From positions 46,640,743-46,704,742 of the forward strand of contig CM070723.1 of assembly GCA_036346275.1 (NCBI GenBank): DNA of 64,000 bases, in the 5' to 3' direction. A program made the translations under genes and the position numbers. Source of the DNA: Otatea glauca. Its lineage: Eukaryota; Streptophyta; Magnoliopsida; Poales; Poaceae. The first letter of the stretch is position 1. Each line of letters starts with the position of its first letter. Below the pieces are notes generated by a model. It was not told the origin of the DNA. It ran no database searches and saw nothing but the letters and a program-made list of their open reading frames with translations. Below are positions 55,804 to 64,000 of this stretch, piece after piece.

Positions 55804-56342
55804 TGTTGGAAATAATCTTGTTGCTTAGTATATTTGAGTTAGTTAGAGTTAGTTAATTGATGCAGTGTGTGAGTACACGTAATGCATGAAGATGCAAGTA
55901 ATCTTCATACGTGAGTTTTGTTAATTAGTAGAGTCAGGGTATGTTTCGGCAGGGAGTTTGGATATCTAGTCATGGAAGTTCAGGTGTTGGTGTTTAACTG
56001 AACAAGTATCATATCGGAGGTAGATTACAGAGTTTGCTAGTTTTGGTTGTCTTGCCGAATACGTATTCTATCTGTGTAACTGCATCTATAAGTAGTAGAG
56101 AAAAAACAGTAAAAGCTACGGAGAATCAGAGTTGCGCAGCACCAAAATCTGAAGTGTCTTCGCTTGCTGCTTGTTTCTTGTCGCCTGATACTTTTTTGTT
56201 CGTGCTGGTTTCTACATTGCGCTACTGTTGCAAAGAGTAGAACCAGAACGCAGGGAAGTATTTCTTCTGTCGATATACAGAGCAAGTTGTATTTCGTCTT
56301 TAGAACAGAAGTTTGTCTTTCTCACATAGGCGATTTCTAACA
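55804..56342 (+). mobile_element. Solo LTR of a copia-like element, 539 bp
   Basis: Starts TGTTGGAAAT and ends ATTTCTAACA, an imperfect inverted pair typical of copia LTRs. The flanks CATCT and CTTCT match at four of five positions, consistent with an aged target duplication. It contains the leader word CTATAAGTAGTAGAG and no coding content. Confidence 0.65.
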
Positions 56343-56884
56343 CTTCTCCTACTTCGTCCGAGCCTCCGATGCTGTGTGCTCGTGTAACAGGGAATTAAAT
56401 CACCTATGGGCATGGGTACACTTTAATACCACTCATAGTTTGCTCTGTTCACTTATTTATCACTTCTTGATATTTTTACCCGCCTTTTCTTTTCCCACAC
56501 GAGTAAAGAAAATTTCATCGCAGATGATTTAAAAACATTATTATAGACGGTTTTGTGAATCATCTGTAGCCATGTATCAATGATAATAAGAGCACATTAT
56601 AAACGGTTTCCGAACCATCTGTGAAAATATCCATCACAGACGATAATGAAAAAACATATTACAGACGATTCTTCTTTATAGACGAGAACCGTCTGAGACA
56701 TAGAATCTTGACCCGAACAACAATTACTCCATCTGGAAGTTCTGATTAGAATACACAATGACCTCACCGATCACAAAATTAGATCACTATTGAACTGTGA
56801 AAGGAAGCAGTAAAGTAGGACTGTAGGAATTTTAATACAGCTACGCACTTAAATTAAAAACAAATGCGCTGCAATCTAAAGTAC
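56343..56884. repeat. CACTA-like subterminal repeats of a different family
   Basis: Between about 56515 and 56700 the word ACAGACG(G/A)TT and its complement recur six or more times (for example TATAGACGGTTTTGTG, CATCACAGACGATAATG, GAACCGTCTGAGAC). This resembles the subterminal region of another CACTA family. No terminal CACTA sequence was identified. The rest of the stretch shows nothing I can name. Confidence 0.45.
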
Positions 56885-57187
56885 CTGCTGGCTGCAGTTT
56901 ACCACACCAACATAGCCATGTCGTAATTGGATCACATTTCCCAGCAAAAAAATTGCGGGCATCAGTGCCCCTGCCCATTATGTCCAACTGGAAGAAAATA
57001 GAAGGGCAGCAGGATCAAACCTTTGTGATAACCGATTGTTCGCTAACCTACAAGAACAACGAATCGGTTTAGTAAGATACAATATCTTAATTAAAAGAAG
57101 TGTTCTACTGGACTACACATGGACTTTGAAGGAAATACATACCATCAGGATCAGCTGTTCGAGCCATTTGAAGAGCATCAGAATTAG
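56885..57187 (-). pseudogene. Dynamin-related protein gene fragment (three exons, broken)
   Basis: Three adjacent minus-strand exons encode part of a dynamin-type GTPase domain. Exon A (57187-57143) gives ANSDALQMARTADPDG. Exon B (57047-57021) corresponds to the SRTIGVITK segment but has lost bases. Exon C (56987-56885) gives LDIMGRGTDARN and then, after an extra T in a run of seven, a frame-shifted version of the usual LLGNVIPLRLGYVGVVN. All three have GT-AG borders. The VITKLDIM region holds the G4 (TKxD) nucleotide-specificity motif of the family. The closest family members act in organelle or membrane fission. The lesions show it is not functional. Confidence 0.78.
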
Positions 57188-57337
57188 CTAAAAAGAAGAG
57201 AAAAAATTGCGCAAACTGTGGTGAACGATCCTATATGGCCCCTCCGCCGAACGCTCCTCCCTCGCTGCTAACCACAACATCCTCTCCTGAACACAGCGAG
57301 CCGAATCACCCAGCCAATCTCTTCCATTCCCCCAAGG

Positions 57338-58543
57338 TTGCCCTTCCCTCCTGTAATTCCCCGCCGGAGTCTTTCGAATCACCGGAGAGTCTCTTGGAGT
57401 TCGGATGATGAAGAGGATTTCGTCCAGGAAACTTCAGATTCCCCAGATGATGAAGCGGTCGCCACCGGAGAGTCTCTTGGAGTTCGGATGATGAAGCAGT
57501 CGCCACCGGGCTTGCTCCCCCAAGTCTGGAGGGCGCCCGTAATCCCGACCAATAAGTCTTCGACCAGCTGGGCTGTTCCTCACGGGAGGTCGTGTCAGAT
57601 CTGGACGCCCTGCATTCAAATCCTACAACCATTGATGGCAAAGCGGCTACCTCTAGCTCGCCTGTTCCAGCTGCTTCCTCTTCGGTGGTCTCACCAAGCT
57701 TCACCTGCTCACCAAGTCTCCATCCTCAAAAATCCCCGGTCCCCGAAGCTTGCGAATCTTCAGGAAATCCAGTGCAAAGATCTGCCCATCTCCAAACCGC
57801 AAAGATCTGGCCATCAATGCAGGGACAGGCTTGTTCAGAATGAAATCCAAAGCGCATCACATCCAAATCTTTCGCGTGCGCACAATGCTGCGGCAGAATG
57901 GGAGCAAGTCCGACCGAAGTATTTCTGGAGAAAGCATCGAGTTAATGCCGCCAAGACTGTTTCAACCACTTCCAACTCGGAATTTTCTGGCCAGTGGGCA
58001 ACGCAACGCTCCTTAAAGGCCAAGCGACACCTCAGAGGAATTTTCAGAACTCGGATGCTGCTTCAGATGTCTTGCTCCCGACCATTTTGTCGCACACTGC
58101 AGAAATCCACCAAAATGTCTCCTCTGCAGGGGCTCCGGGCATAGAGCACGGCACTGCCCCGGTCGGCGCTTTAGGCAGGCACCAGAAACGTCGACACCTC
58201 AGAGCAACAGGTCTCGGAGGACAGTGCCCACTCACTATGTATGCCCCTCGCTTTAGGCCTGGGACCCTGACGACAGGCCGAAGCTGGCTCATCGCCATGT
58301 ACCAGTACCACTAGCTCCCAGTACTTCCAGCCTGGAGAGGGAGTATTGCAGGTTTGCGGTGCTTGTGCACTCCTTGGGGGGCCAGGAGACCTCTGCAAGG
58401 CAAATGCAGCATCTCCTTGCGGACCGGTACAGGTCGAACAGGGATGACTTCAATGTGTCGGTTCTCGGTTGACGTGCCGAGGGGCTACTTCGTGCGGTGC
58501 AGCACTGTCGAGCTGCGTAATGATATGCTGGCTGACTCCAGAT
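57338..58543 (+). pseudogene. LINE ORF1, N-terminal part (broken)
   Basis: The first part is Ser/Pro-rich and disordered, with a 33-bp tandem-like duplication (57381-57413 and 57464-57496, encoding RVSWSSDDEED-like sequence). The recognisable part is near 58340-58540, with CRFAVLVHSLGGQE, then LLADRYRSNRDDFNVSV and YFVRCSTVELRNDMLADS in shifting frames. This is the start of the DUF4283-type domain of plant L1 ORF1 proteins, which bind the element's RNA. The hAT element interrupts it directly after this. Shifts and stops mean it is inactive. Confidence 0.65.
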
Positions 58544-58555
58544 TAGAGCTGGCCA

Positions 58556-58720
58556 GATGGACGGCCCGGCCCGGCCGAGGCACGAAGGCCCGATCGTGCC
58601 GTGCCGTGTCCGCCCATGGGCCGGGTAGAGGCCCAGGCACGGCACGCCGGGGGCATGGGCCGTGCCGTGCTGGCCCGGGCACGAATAGGCACGGTGGGCC
58701 TCGGGCCGTCCACCAGCCTG
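58556..58720. repeat. Left GC-rich subterminal region of the hAT element
   Basis: Dense overlapping words GGCACGG, GCCCGGCC and GTGCCGTGCC in both orientations. Open frames here are composition artefacts. These words are likely transposase-binding motifs, by analogy with other hAT elements. Confidence 0.7.
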
Positions 58721-58978
58721 TGTGCAAAAAAATAGGGAAAAAATAGAGAAAAATAGGAAAAAATATTGAAAAAATTAGAAGAAATGAGGAAAAATATGTA
58801 GAGTTAGAAAATAGCATAAAAATGACGTACAATAAATTGAGACAAAAAAAATATAGAACATGTAATAAAGAGCTTTATTAATGTTTGGATGGTTGCCTCG
58901 TTAAAAACTTTGTCAAGTAAAAACTCATCTAGAGAAAACCTTGACAAAGAAAAGAGTACAACTAAAGCTCTAAGCCTC

Positions 58979-60950
58979 TAATACATACTAAGAGGTAGAT
59001 GGAGGGTTTTCGTCATTGTCGAGGTAGAGATTTTCGAAGGCTTCCTCTAGTTCTTGGTTTTCAGCGAAATGTTGAGTTCTTGAATCAGCGTGTTCCCAGT
59101 CTTTGATAGTCATGAGCATCTCCACCATATCACTCGATAGGTTTATTCTTCTCTCCTCCAATATTCTCACGGAGAGATCAAGGCGGTTCGGAGGAAACCG
59201 TAGAGACTGGAACAGTTAACACATCTCGAGCTAATATGGATAGCACAGGATATGTTAGCTTGTGCTCATGCCACCATTGAACAATATTGAAGACATAGTC
59301 TCCTTCTTGTTGGTAATCCAACGCGTCGCTATCCATATAGGCGGATAGTTCCCGGAGGAGACTTGTTGGTGCGGCTTGTATCACCACCGTCGTAGAACAC
59401 ATGCACGAAGAAGAAGAAGAACCCAGATTTTGCCCCACGCGGTCTTTTTCTTACTCATGATAGGTACAGGAGGTCGTTGCAAACGAACTCCTTGATGCTT
59501 TTGTTCGTACTTATTGTAAACTTGGTTAGTTTAGTACGAGCAAGAGTAAAATAAATTGAATAATCTTCCCTAGAACATCACCTAAAAGGAGAGGACGTTA
59601 CCAAATCCTCTAAGTTTTGCTCTAGGATCTAAAATAAAGGCGAAGGCATATAGAAGTGGAATTTCTTTCCAATATTTCAAATATTTGGATTTCATTGCGA
59701 TGATGAATCTCTTAAAATCATGTCATTTTCGTTGTTCTTAAAATGGGTAGCCATATCTAAGATATGATGCACAATTAGAGAAGATGTAGGTTCATAAACT
59801 GCGGATAAAGCAATGTGGAGTCATAAAAACTTCAAGAAATCAAGTAACTTTGATGCAACATACCAATGTTCTTGGATAATAAATCACGTTGAGGGTGATG
59901 TGTTTGAATGAAAACCTCAAATGTGCTCTTATATGGCAGAAGGTTCTTAAGCATTAAGTAATTAGAATTCCATCTGATTGGTATATCTAAACCAAATATT
60001 CTTGGACGTACGCCCATTGCAATGCAAAAATTCTTATAAGATGCTATTCTAGCATTAGAATGATTCATAAAAGAAATTGCCAAACGGAAAGGTGCAATGT
60101 AACGTTCTAACGGGGCAAGTCCACTTTTAACTATAAGGTTAATAATATGACAGGCACAACGTTGATGAAGCAAAAATGATTCAGCATAAGTACCAAATAT
60201 TGGAGTGAGAATATTCATTGCGGAGGTATTTGCGGAGGCATTATCTAAAGTTATAGCAAAAATCTTATCACTGAGACCAAAGTCCTCCACCACCCTAATA
60301 ATACTCTCAAGAATATTCTCTCCAAGATATGCGACATCAATTAGTTTGAAACCTATAATTCTTTTTCTAGTTGCCGCTTTGGTTGACATAATGAGCAACT
60401 ACGCTAATATAATCTTGCTTTGCCCTACCACTCCATATGTCCAAGTCAAAGATACGGAAAATGTGCAAGTACTGAACATGGTTTTTAAATTTTCACGACA
60501 ACTATTGTAATACTTAACTACATCTCTACTAGTTGTCTGTCTAGATACTTTACTAAATTTTGGATTATGTGCACGCTTAATGTAATTTTCAAAATCAAGA
60601 CTATCGCCAAAGTTTAAAGGTAAATCTGTGATGCAATTAAGCGTACAAGAGATTGCCTAGCTACATCGCCACTATATTCCGATTCTGAACCGAACCGTCC
60701 GGTTGTATATTAGTTGTGTCTGTCTCATAGCTGCTCCTATTTTCGCATTGCAACTTTCAATATGCCTATGCAAGTGTCCCGTACCCCCAGTAGATTTTGC
60801 AGATAAAACATGATGACATTGTTTACAAACAGCAACTCTTACCTCTTTTCCTTTCGCATCTGTCCTCGCTGCTTGTCGAAAAATCCCAAACTCGATGTAC
60901 GCCTCGCTCTCTTCGCTCCGGTGGATGTCGAGCGAAGCACTCATGGTCAT
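58979..60950 (-). pseudogene. hAT transposase (BED finger, RICESLEEPER-like)
   Basis: The protein starts near 60950. A BED zinc finger comes first (VAVCKQCHHVLSAKS, then GHLHRHIESC). The catalytic core is at 60398-59832: RIIGFKLIDVAYLGENI, KIFAITLDNASANTSAMNIL, RCACHIINLIVKSGL, IPIRWNSNYLMLKNLL. The C-terminal hAT dimerisation domain is at 59340-58988: FNIVQWWHEHKLTYPVLSIL, ARDVLTVPVSTVSSEP and INLSSDMVEMLMTIKDW. Frame shifts separate these blocks and the region between 60670 and 60400 is broken. Domain order and size (about 650 codons) match plant hAT transposases. Confidence 0.88.
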
Positions 60951-61399
60951 GGAGCACGATGGTTCTTCTTGTCCATGATGTTCCAGTGCTTCTATTTGCA
61001 GTCACGGTGACAAATCTTGGAAAGATTCAAGGTCCTCCGAGCGATCCGAAATCAAGACGGGAAATGATCTATGCAAAAAACTGTAAATGAATATTTCGAA
61101 TATTAGTAAAAATAATAAAAACAATACAATTAGCAAAATTCAGTATGACAAACCTCTTGTGTTACCGAAAGCTCGAGTTTGAATTTCTCTAAAATTTTAG
61201 CAAAATTTCTCCGAATTTTGCTAAATAACTACAAACAGTATCACAATTTTCACAAGATGATCAATAGAGAAGATGATGAGTGAATGGGTGCTGTATGAGG
61301 AGAGGGGTCCTCCCTATTTATAGGAAAAAATTCGGGATTTTTTGCCCGTTTTTTCAATTTTTTATCAATTTTTTAACTCCTAACGGCTATAAAACGGTC

Positions 61400-61760
61400 A
61401 GAAAATTCGGAAAAACCGGTGCGTGCCGTTCGCCGCCAAGACGCCCGCGCTAACATGTGATCGCAGACGGGCGGCAGAACGGTCGCGGCACTACCACCGT
61501 GCTCTTGCCACCCACCTCTCCTCGGCCCGCGTGCGGACGCCTCTCCTCGTGCGTGCTCGTGTCGGCCGTGCCTTGGCCCACCGTGCTCGGGCCGGCCCGA
61601 TCCTCACCGTGCCGCGGCCGCGCCGCCCATGGGCGGCGCCCGCCCAAACACGCCCACGGCCTCGTGCCTTGCCGCCCGCCCGCCCGCCGCCGTGCCATGC
61701 CGTGCCGTGGGCGTGCCTACAGTAACGGGCCGTGGACGGCACGGCCGGGCCCGACCCATA
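61400..61760. repeat. Right GC-rich subterminal region of the hAT element
   Basis: Mirror counterpart of the left subterminal region, with GCCGTGCC, CGGGCCGG and GGGCGTGCC words. The long open frames across it on both strands have no protein-like content. Confidence 0.7.
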
Positions 61761-61780
61761 TGGACAGCTCTACTCCAGAT

Positions 61781-63281
61781 TCCTCCAAGAGGGAGTCGAC
61801 ATCAAGGTAGTGCCTTGGATGCGTCACGTCCAAGCAGAAGCGGCTACAACAAGGTTCAAGGTCAGGCTGTGCATCGAGGGTTCCCGCGCCAAGCGTGGTC
61901 CATTCAGTCAGCGTCCCCTTTTGATCAACGAGGCTAGCTTCGCGTTTGCGGAGTTGGACGAACCGGCTACCAGCAACGAAACAGCATGTCTCTGCTTGTG
62001 GGTGTGGGCGGCGGTTTTCCCCAAAAGCGCCATCATGTATATTGAGGAGCCATTAAGAAGATCACGACCTTTTCTCGGACTTCTCAGGGCTGGGGGTAGA
62101 TAGGTCGCCAAGAATGCTCTCTTACAGGGTGCTGTTGCACATTGATCAGGTCCTCGACTTTGAACCCCTGGATGATGGATTGGCTCCCATCTTCGCGAGT
62201 CTCAGCTCCGGTCATAGCGACGTCAATGGAGAGATGTCAAATGCCTCCTCTGATGACGAGTGGCCTAATCACCATGTCTATGCTTGGCAACTAGGGGTTA
62301 TTGACGGGACACTTCCCCTCGTGGCTCTGTCTACTATCGTCTGCAGTGCAGGACCAAGGGACGTTCACCTCCAGGAGGGGGTGGACGTCGCGGAGGGCCT
62401 TGGGATGGGACGTGCAGCCAGCACAGGGACAACTCGTCCACCAAGCTAGACAGGAAAACCGCGGCAACGCCTCCCATTCGTACAGGGGCTACCGTGGAAC
62501 AGGAACGCACAGGCGTGCTAATACTAGCCCGCCGTCCGTCGATGGAAGGCACCGCATGAGATCTCCCATACACCGTCCCGAGCCCGCCCTGGCACTGCCA
62601 ACCCACAACGTGCAGCCTCTTCGCCAAAACAGAATTCCTCAATGCAATGCCGACCTGGAACAGTGCAACGAGCGGGCAAAGGAATCAATCTGCAACGAAG
62701 AGGCACTCATCTGCAAGCTCAATGTAATGGACATTGATGTAACCAGGCATGACCCTATGGCGGATGAACTTACTGGGAACGCGATCCAAGCTCAGCCAAA
62801 ATCTGCCGACCAGGTACAGGACGTTGATGCTTCTTCTCAGGATCAGGGCCAGGTGGGGGAACCCGAAACTCTTGCTTCTTCTCAGGATCAGGCCCAGGTT
62901 GGAGAACCTGAAGCTATCGCTTTTGTCGACTCCTTCAAGTCGCAGCTCCCGACCCCTCTGTTACCACAGGCTCAAGCCAAGATGTCTTCAACAAGGGTCA
63001 GCAAGAGACCACAAGAATGACATAGTGCGCGCTTGGCTAGCAAGGTTACCACTGCGATGACTGCAACAGAGAAGGCTCAACATCACTGGGCTAAGAAGCT
63101 TGGTCTGTTGGCAGTCAATGATAAGCTCGACGAACCGGCCCTGCGACGCTACCTCTGTATCTTCGACAAGCCCTTAACTGCTGACGTCATGGAAGCTCTT
63201 GCGGATATGGTCGGGCTTTTGGGGAAGCCGGACTTAGCAGCTGCTGTGGGAGCACCATCCTGGAAGGTTCAGCTCTCTTGA
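61781..63281 (+). pseudogene. LINE ORF1, C-terminal part
   Basis: Continues the ORF1 domain directly after the hAT target duplication: LQEGVDIKVVPWMRHVQAEA, KVRLCIEG, SFAFAELDEPATSN, ACLCLWVWAA, then LSYRVLLHIDQVLDFEPLDD. A low-complexity stretch follows, with two copies of a SSQDQxQVGEPE unit (about 62834-62912), and then the usual C-terminal helix region (AQHHWAKKLGLLAVND, RRYLCIFDKPLTADVMEALA). Frame shifts at about 61890, 62110 and 63020 break it. The match to grass LINE ORF1 proteins is clear in order and content. Confidence 0.72.
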
Positions 63282-63845
63282 AGGCCCCAGACATCCTCCG
63301 CAGCCCCTCAGTTCCTTCTGGTGTCCACTTAGTCTAGTATGAAGGATTTATCTGTACTAGCTAGTTTCCTTTTGGTCTTTCCTAGTATGCTTCCGTCGTT
63401 GCCACTCCCTGGTGGCCGGAAGAGGCCATGTTCACCTGGGGTCTTTTTCCTTTGCGTTAGTTCCTTTCTTGGCAGGCATGTCTCTAGCCAAAACAAGTTG
63501 ATTTCGGTCAGTTTTTTGTTGTCGGGTCTGCTTCCGTCTCTTACTCCAAAGGGGGGTTGTTGTATGGTGCTTTTGCTAAGTGAACTTTGTTGCCTGGATG
63601 GCCAGCTTCAGAACTCTCCTAATGGTACTTTTAATTGCTTTGCATCTCCCCTAGTTGTCCCAGTGGCCGCAGGTTGTTCGAAATCCAGAGCCTTTTTCCT
63701 ACGCTTGTACAACAGAACTCCTTTGCCTGCAGGGAAGAGCATGACCTTCTTCTGTATTACCGGTGCCGGGGTTGCAGGCTCTAGCATTATCATTCCTTTC
63801 CTGGGCGCAGGGTTGGTTGCAGGGAGTTGTTTCTGTAGTTCATGG
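63282..63845 (+). other. Spacer between LINE ORF1 and ORF2
   Basis: A 560-bp stretch with an open frame (63339-63869) of hydrophobic and Cys-rich composition but no recognisable motif. It probably includes the ORF1 3' end and the ORF2 leader. Confidence 0.4.
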
Positions 63846-64000
63846 TTCAACAGGATGTGCATCTCATAAGCTGGAACGTCAGGGACTCAAATCCCCGGCA
63901 AAAAGAGCAGTGATTAGAGAAATAACCTCACAATCTAGATCCACTATTGTCTGCCTACAGGAAACTAATTTGGAACAGGTTGACAATCACCTGGTGGCCG
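63846..64000 (+). CDS. LINE ORF2, start of the endonuclease domain (cut by window edge)
   Basis: The plus strand is open to the right edge and encodes VHLISWNVRDSNPRQKRAVI and then TIVCLQETNLEQVDNHLV. The Asn in WNVR and the Glu in QETNL are the metal-binding and active-site residues of the APE-type endonuclease that nicks the target in L1 elements. Reverse transcriptase would follow beyond the window. No break is visible in these 50 codons. Confidence 0.8.

Larger units (their letters stand above)
58544..61772 (-). mobile_element. hAT DNA transposon, 3.2 kb, inserted in the LINE
   Basis: The ends are inverted repeats: TAGAGCTGGCCAGATGG at the left and TAGAGCTGTCCATATGG at the right read on the other strand. 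The 8-bp target duplication CTCCAGAT is perfect (58536-58543 and 61773-61780), the size made by hAT transposases. Both ends carry GC-rich subterminal sequence full of GTGCCGTGCC-like words. A broken BED/hAT transposase gene lies on the minus strand. Confidence 0.92.
57230..64000 (+). mobile_element. L1-type LINE retrotransposon, interrupted by a hAT element, open at the right edge
   Basis: A non-LTR element with ORF1 in two pieces (57338-58543 and 61781-63281) and the start of ORF2 (from about 63846). ORF1 shows the DUF4283-like RNA-binding region of plant LINEs. ORF2 opens with an apurinic endonuclease domain. The left end is uncertain, since no target duplication can be checked without the right end. 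Confidence 0.75.

Noticed and set aside
58485..58832. Pro/Arg-rich open frames at the left hAT end
   Set aside because: They are produced by the repeated GTGCC and GGCAC words of the subterminal region and occur on both strands.
60205..60510. Plus-strand open frame inside the hAT element
   Set aside because: It overlaps the hAT transposase core, which reads clearly on the minus strand.
61423..61940. Several overlapping Arg/Ala/Pro-rich open frames
   Set aside because: Same cause at the right hAT end; no motif and no splice context.
1..64000. tRNA, rRNA or microRNA genes
   Set aside because: No cloverleaf with A and B boxes and no rRNA words were noticed by eye. The initiator-tRNA match at 51622 is a retrotransposon primer site. 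A systematic scan could still find a small RNA gene.

Overview
The window is nuclear DNA of a flowering plant, almost certainly a grass. It carries split eukaryotic genes with GT-AG introns, GC-rich coding exons in AT-rich surroundings, Tourist-type MITEs, Tat-type Ty3/gypsy, Ty1/copia, CACTA, hAT and L1-type elements in dense nesting. The species cannot be named from the sequence alone; a panicoid grass is a guess.

Layout. 1-2.4 kb: the 5' half of a non-specific lipid-transfer protein gene (xylogen/LTPG type) on the minus strand, running off the left edge; it is the only gene here that looks intact as far as it is visible. 3.0-3.4 and 10.1-10.3 kb: two Tourist-like MITEs with TAA/TTA target duplications. 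4.7-8.9 kb: a deleted copia element, followed by an LTR-like block resembling Angela/BARE elements and a second copy of the first element's LTR end. 11.2-23 kb: a stack of very long LTRs, in which an old minus-strand LTR is interrupted by two younger solo LTRs (about 3.0 and 4.6 kb), each with a perfect 5-bp target duplication. 23.4-34.9 kb: a complete but inactivated Tat-lineage gypsy element with two LTRs, PBS, gag-pol with two RNase H domains, and antisense genes. 34.9-38.1 kb: more LTR-like sequence. 38.3-51.0 kb: a 12.8-kb CACTA (En/Spm) element with a tnp2-type gene, a second gene combining a plant-transposase domain with a Ulp1-like protease fold, and a captured response-regulator receiver. 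51.2-52.9 kb: a short coding-less copia element. 53.4-56.3 kb: a broken copia element and a solo copia LTR. 56.5-57.2 kb: CACTA-like repeats and a broken dynamin-related gene. 57.2-64 kb: an L1-type LINE interrupted by a 3.2-kb hAT element.

The most informative composite is a broken type I MADS-box gene on the minus strand, now in three pieces (53330-52863, 51240-51049, 38264-38093). It was split by the short copia element and by the CACTA element. When the CACTA element and one copy of its 3-bp target duplication are disregarded, the reading frame continues across the junction.

How the parts relate. Nothing here forms a cellular pathway. The window records successive insertions: LTR into LTR, gypsy into LTR, copia and CACTA into a MADS gene, hAT into LINE, plus host gene fragments (response regulator, dynamin) lying in or beside transposons. 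Insertion boundaries with target duplications were read directly from the sequence. Family names come from motif recognition and were not tested by a database search.
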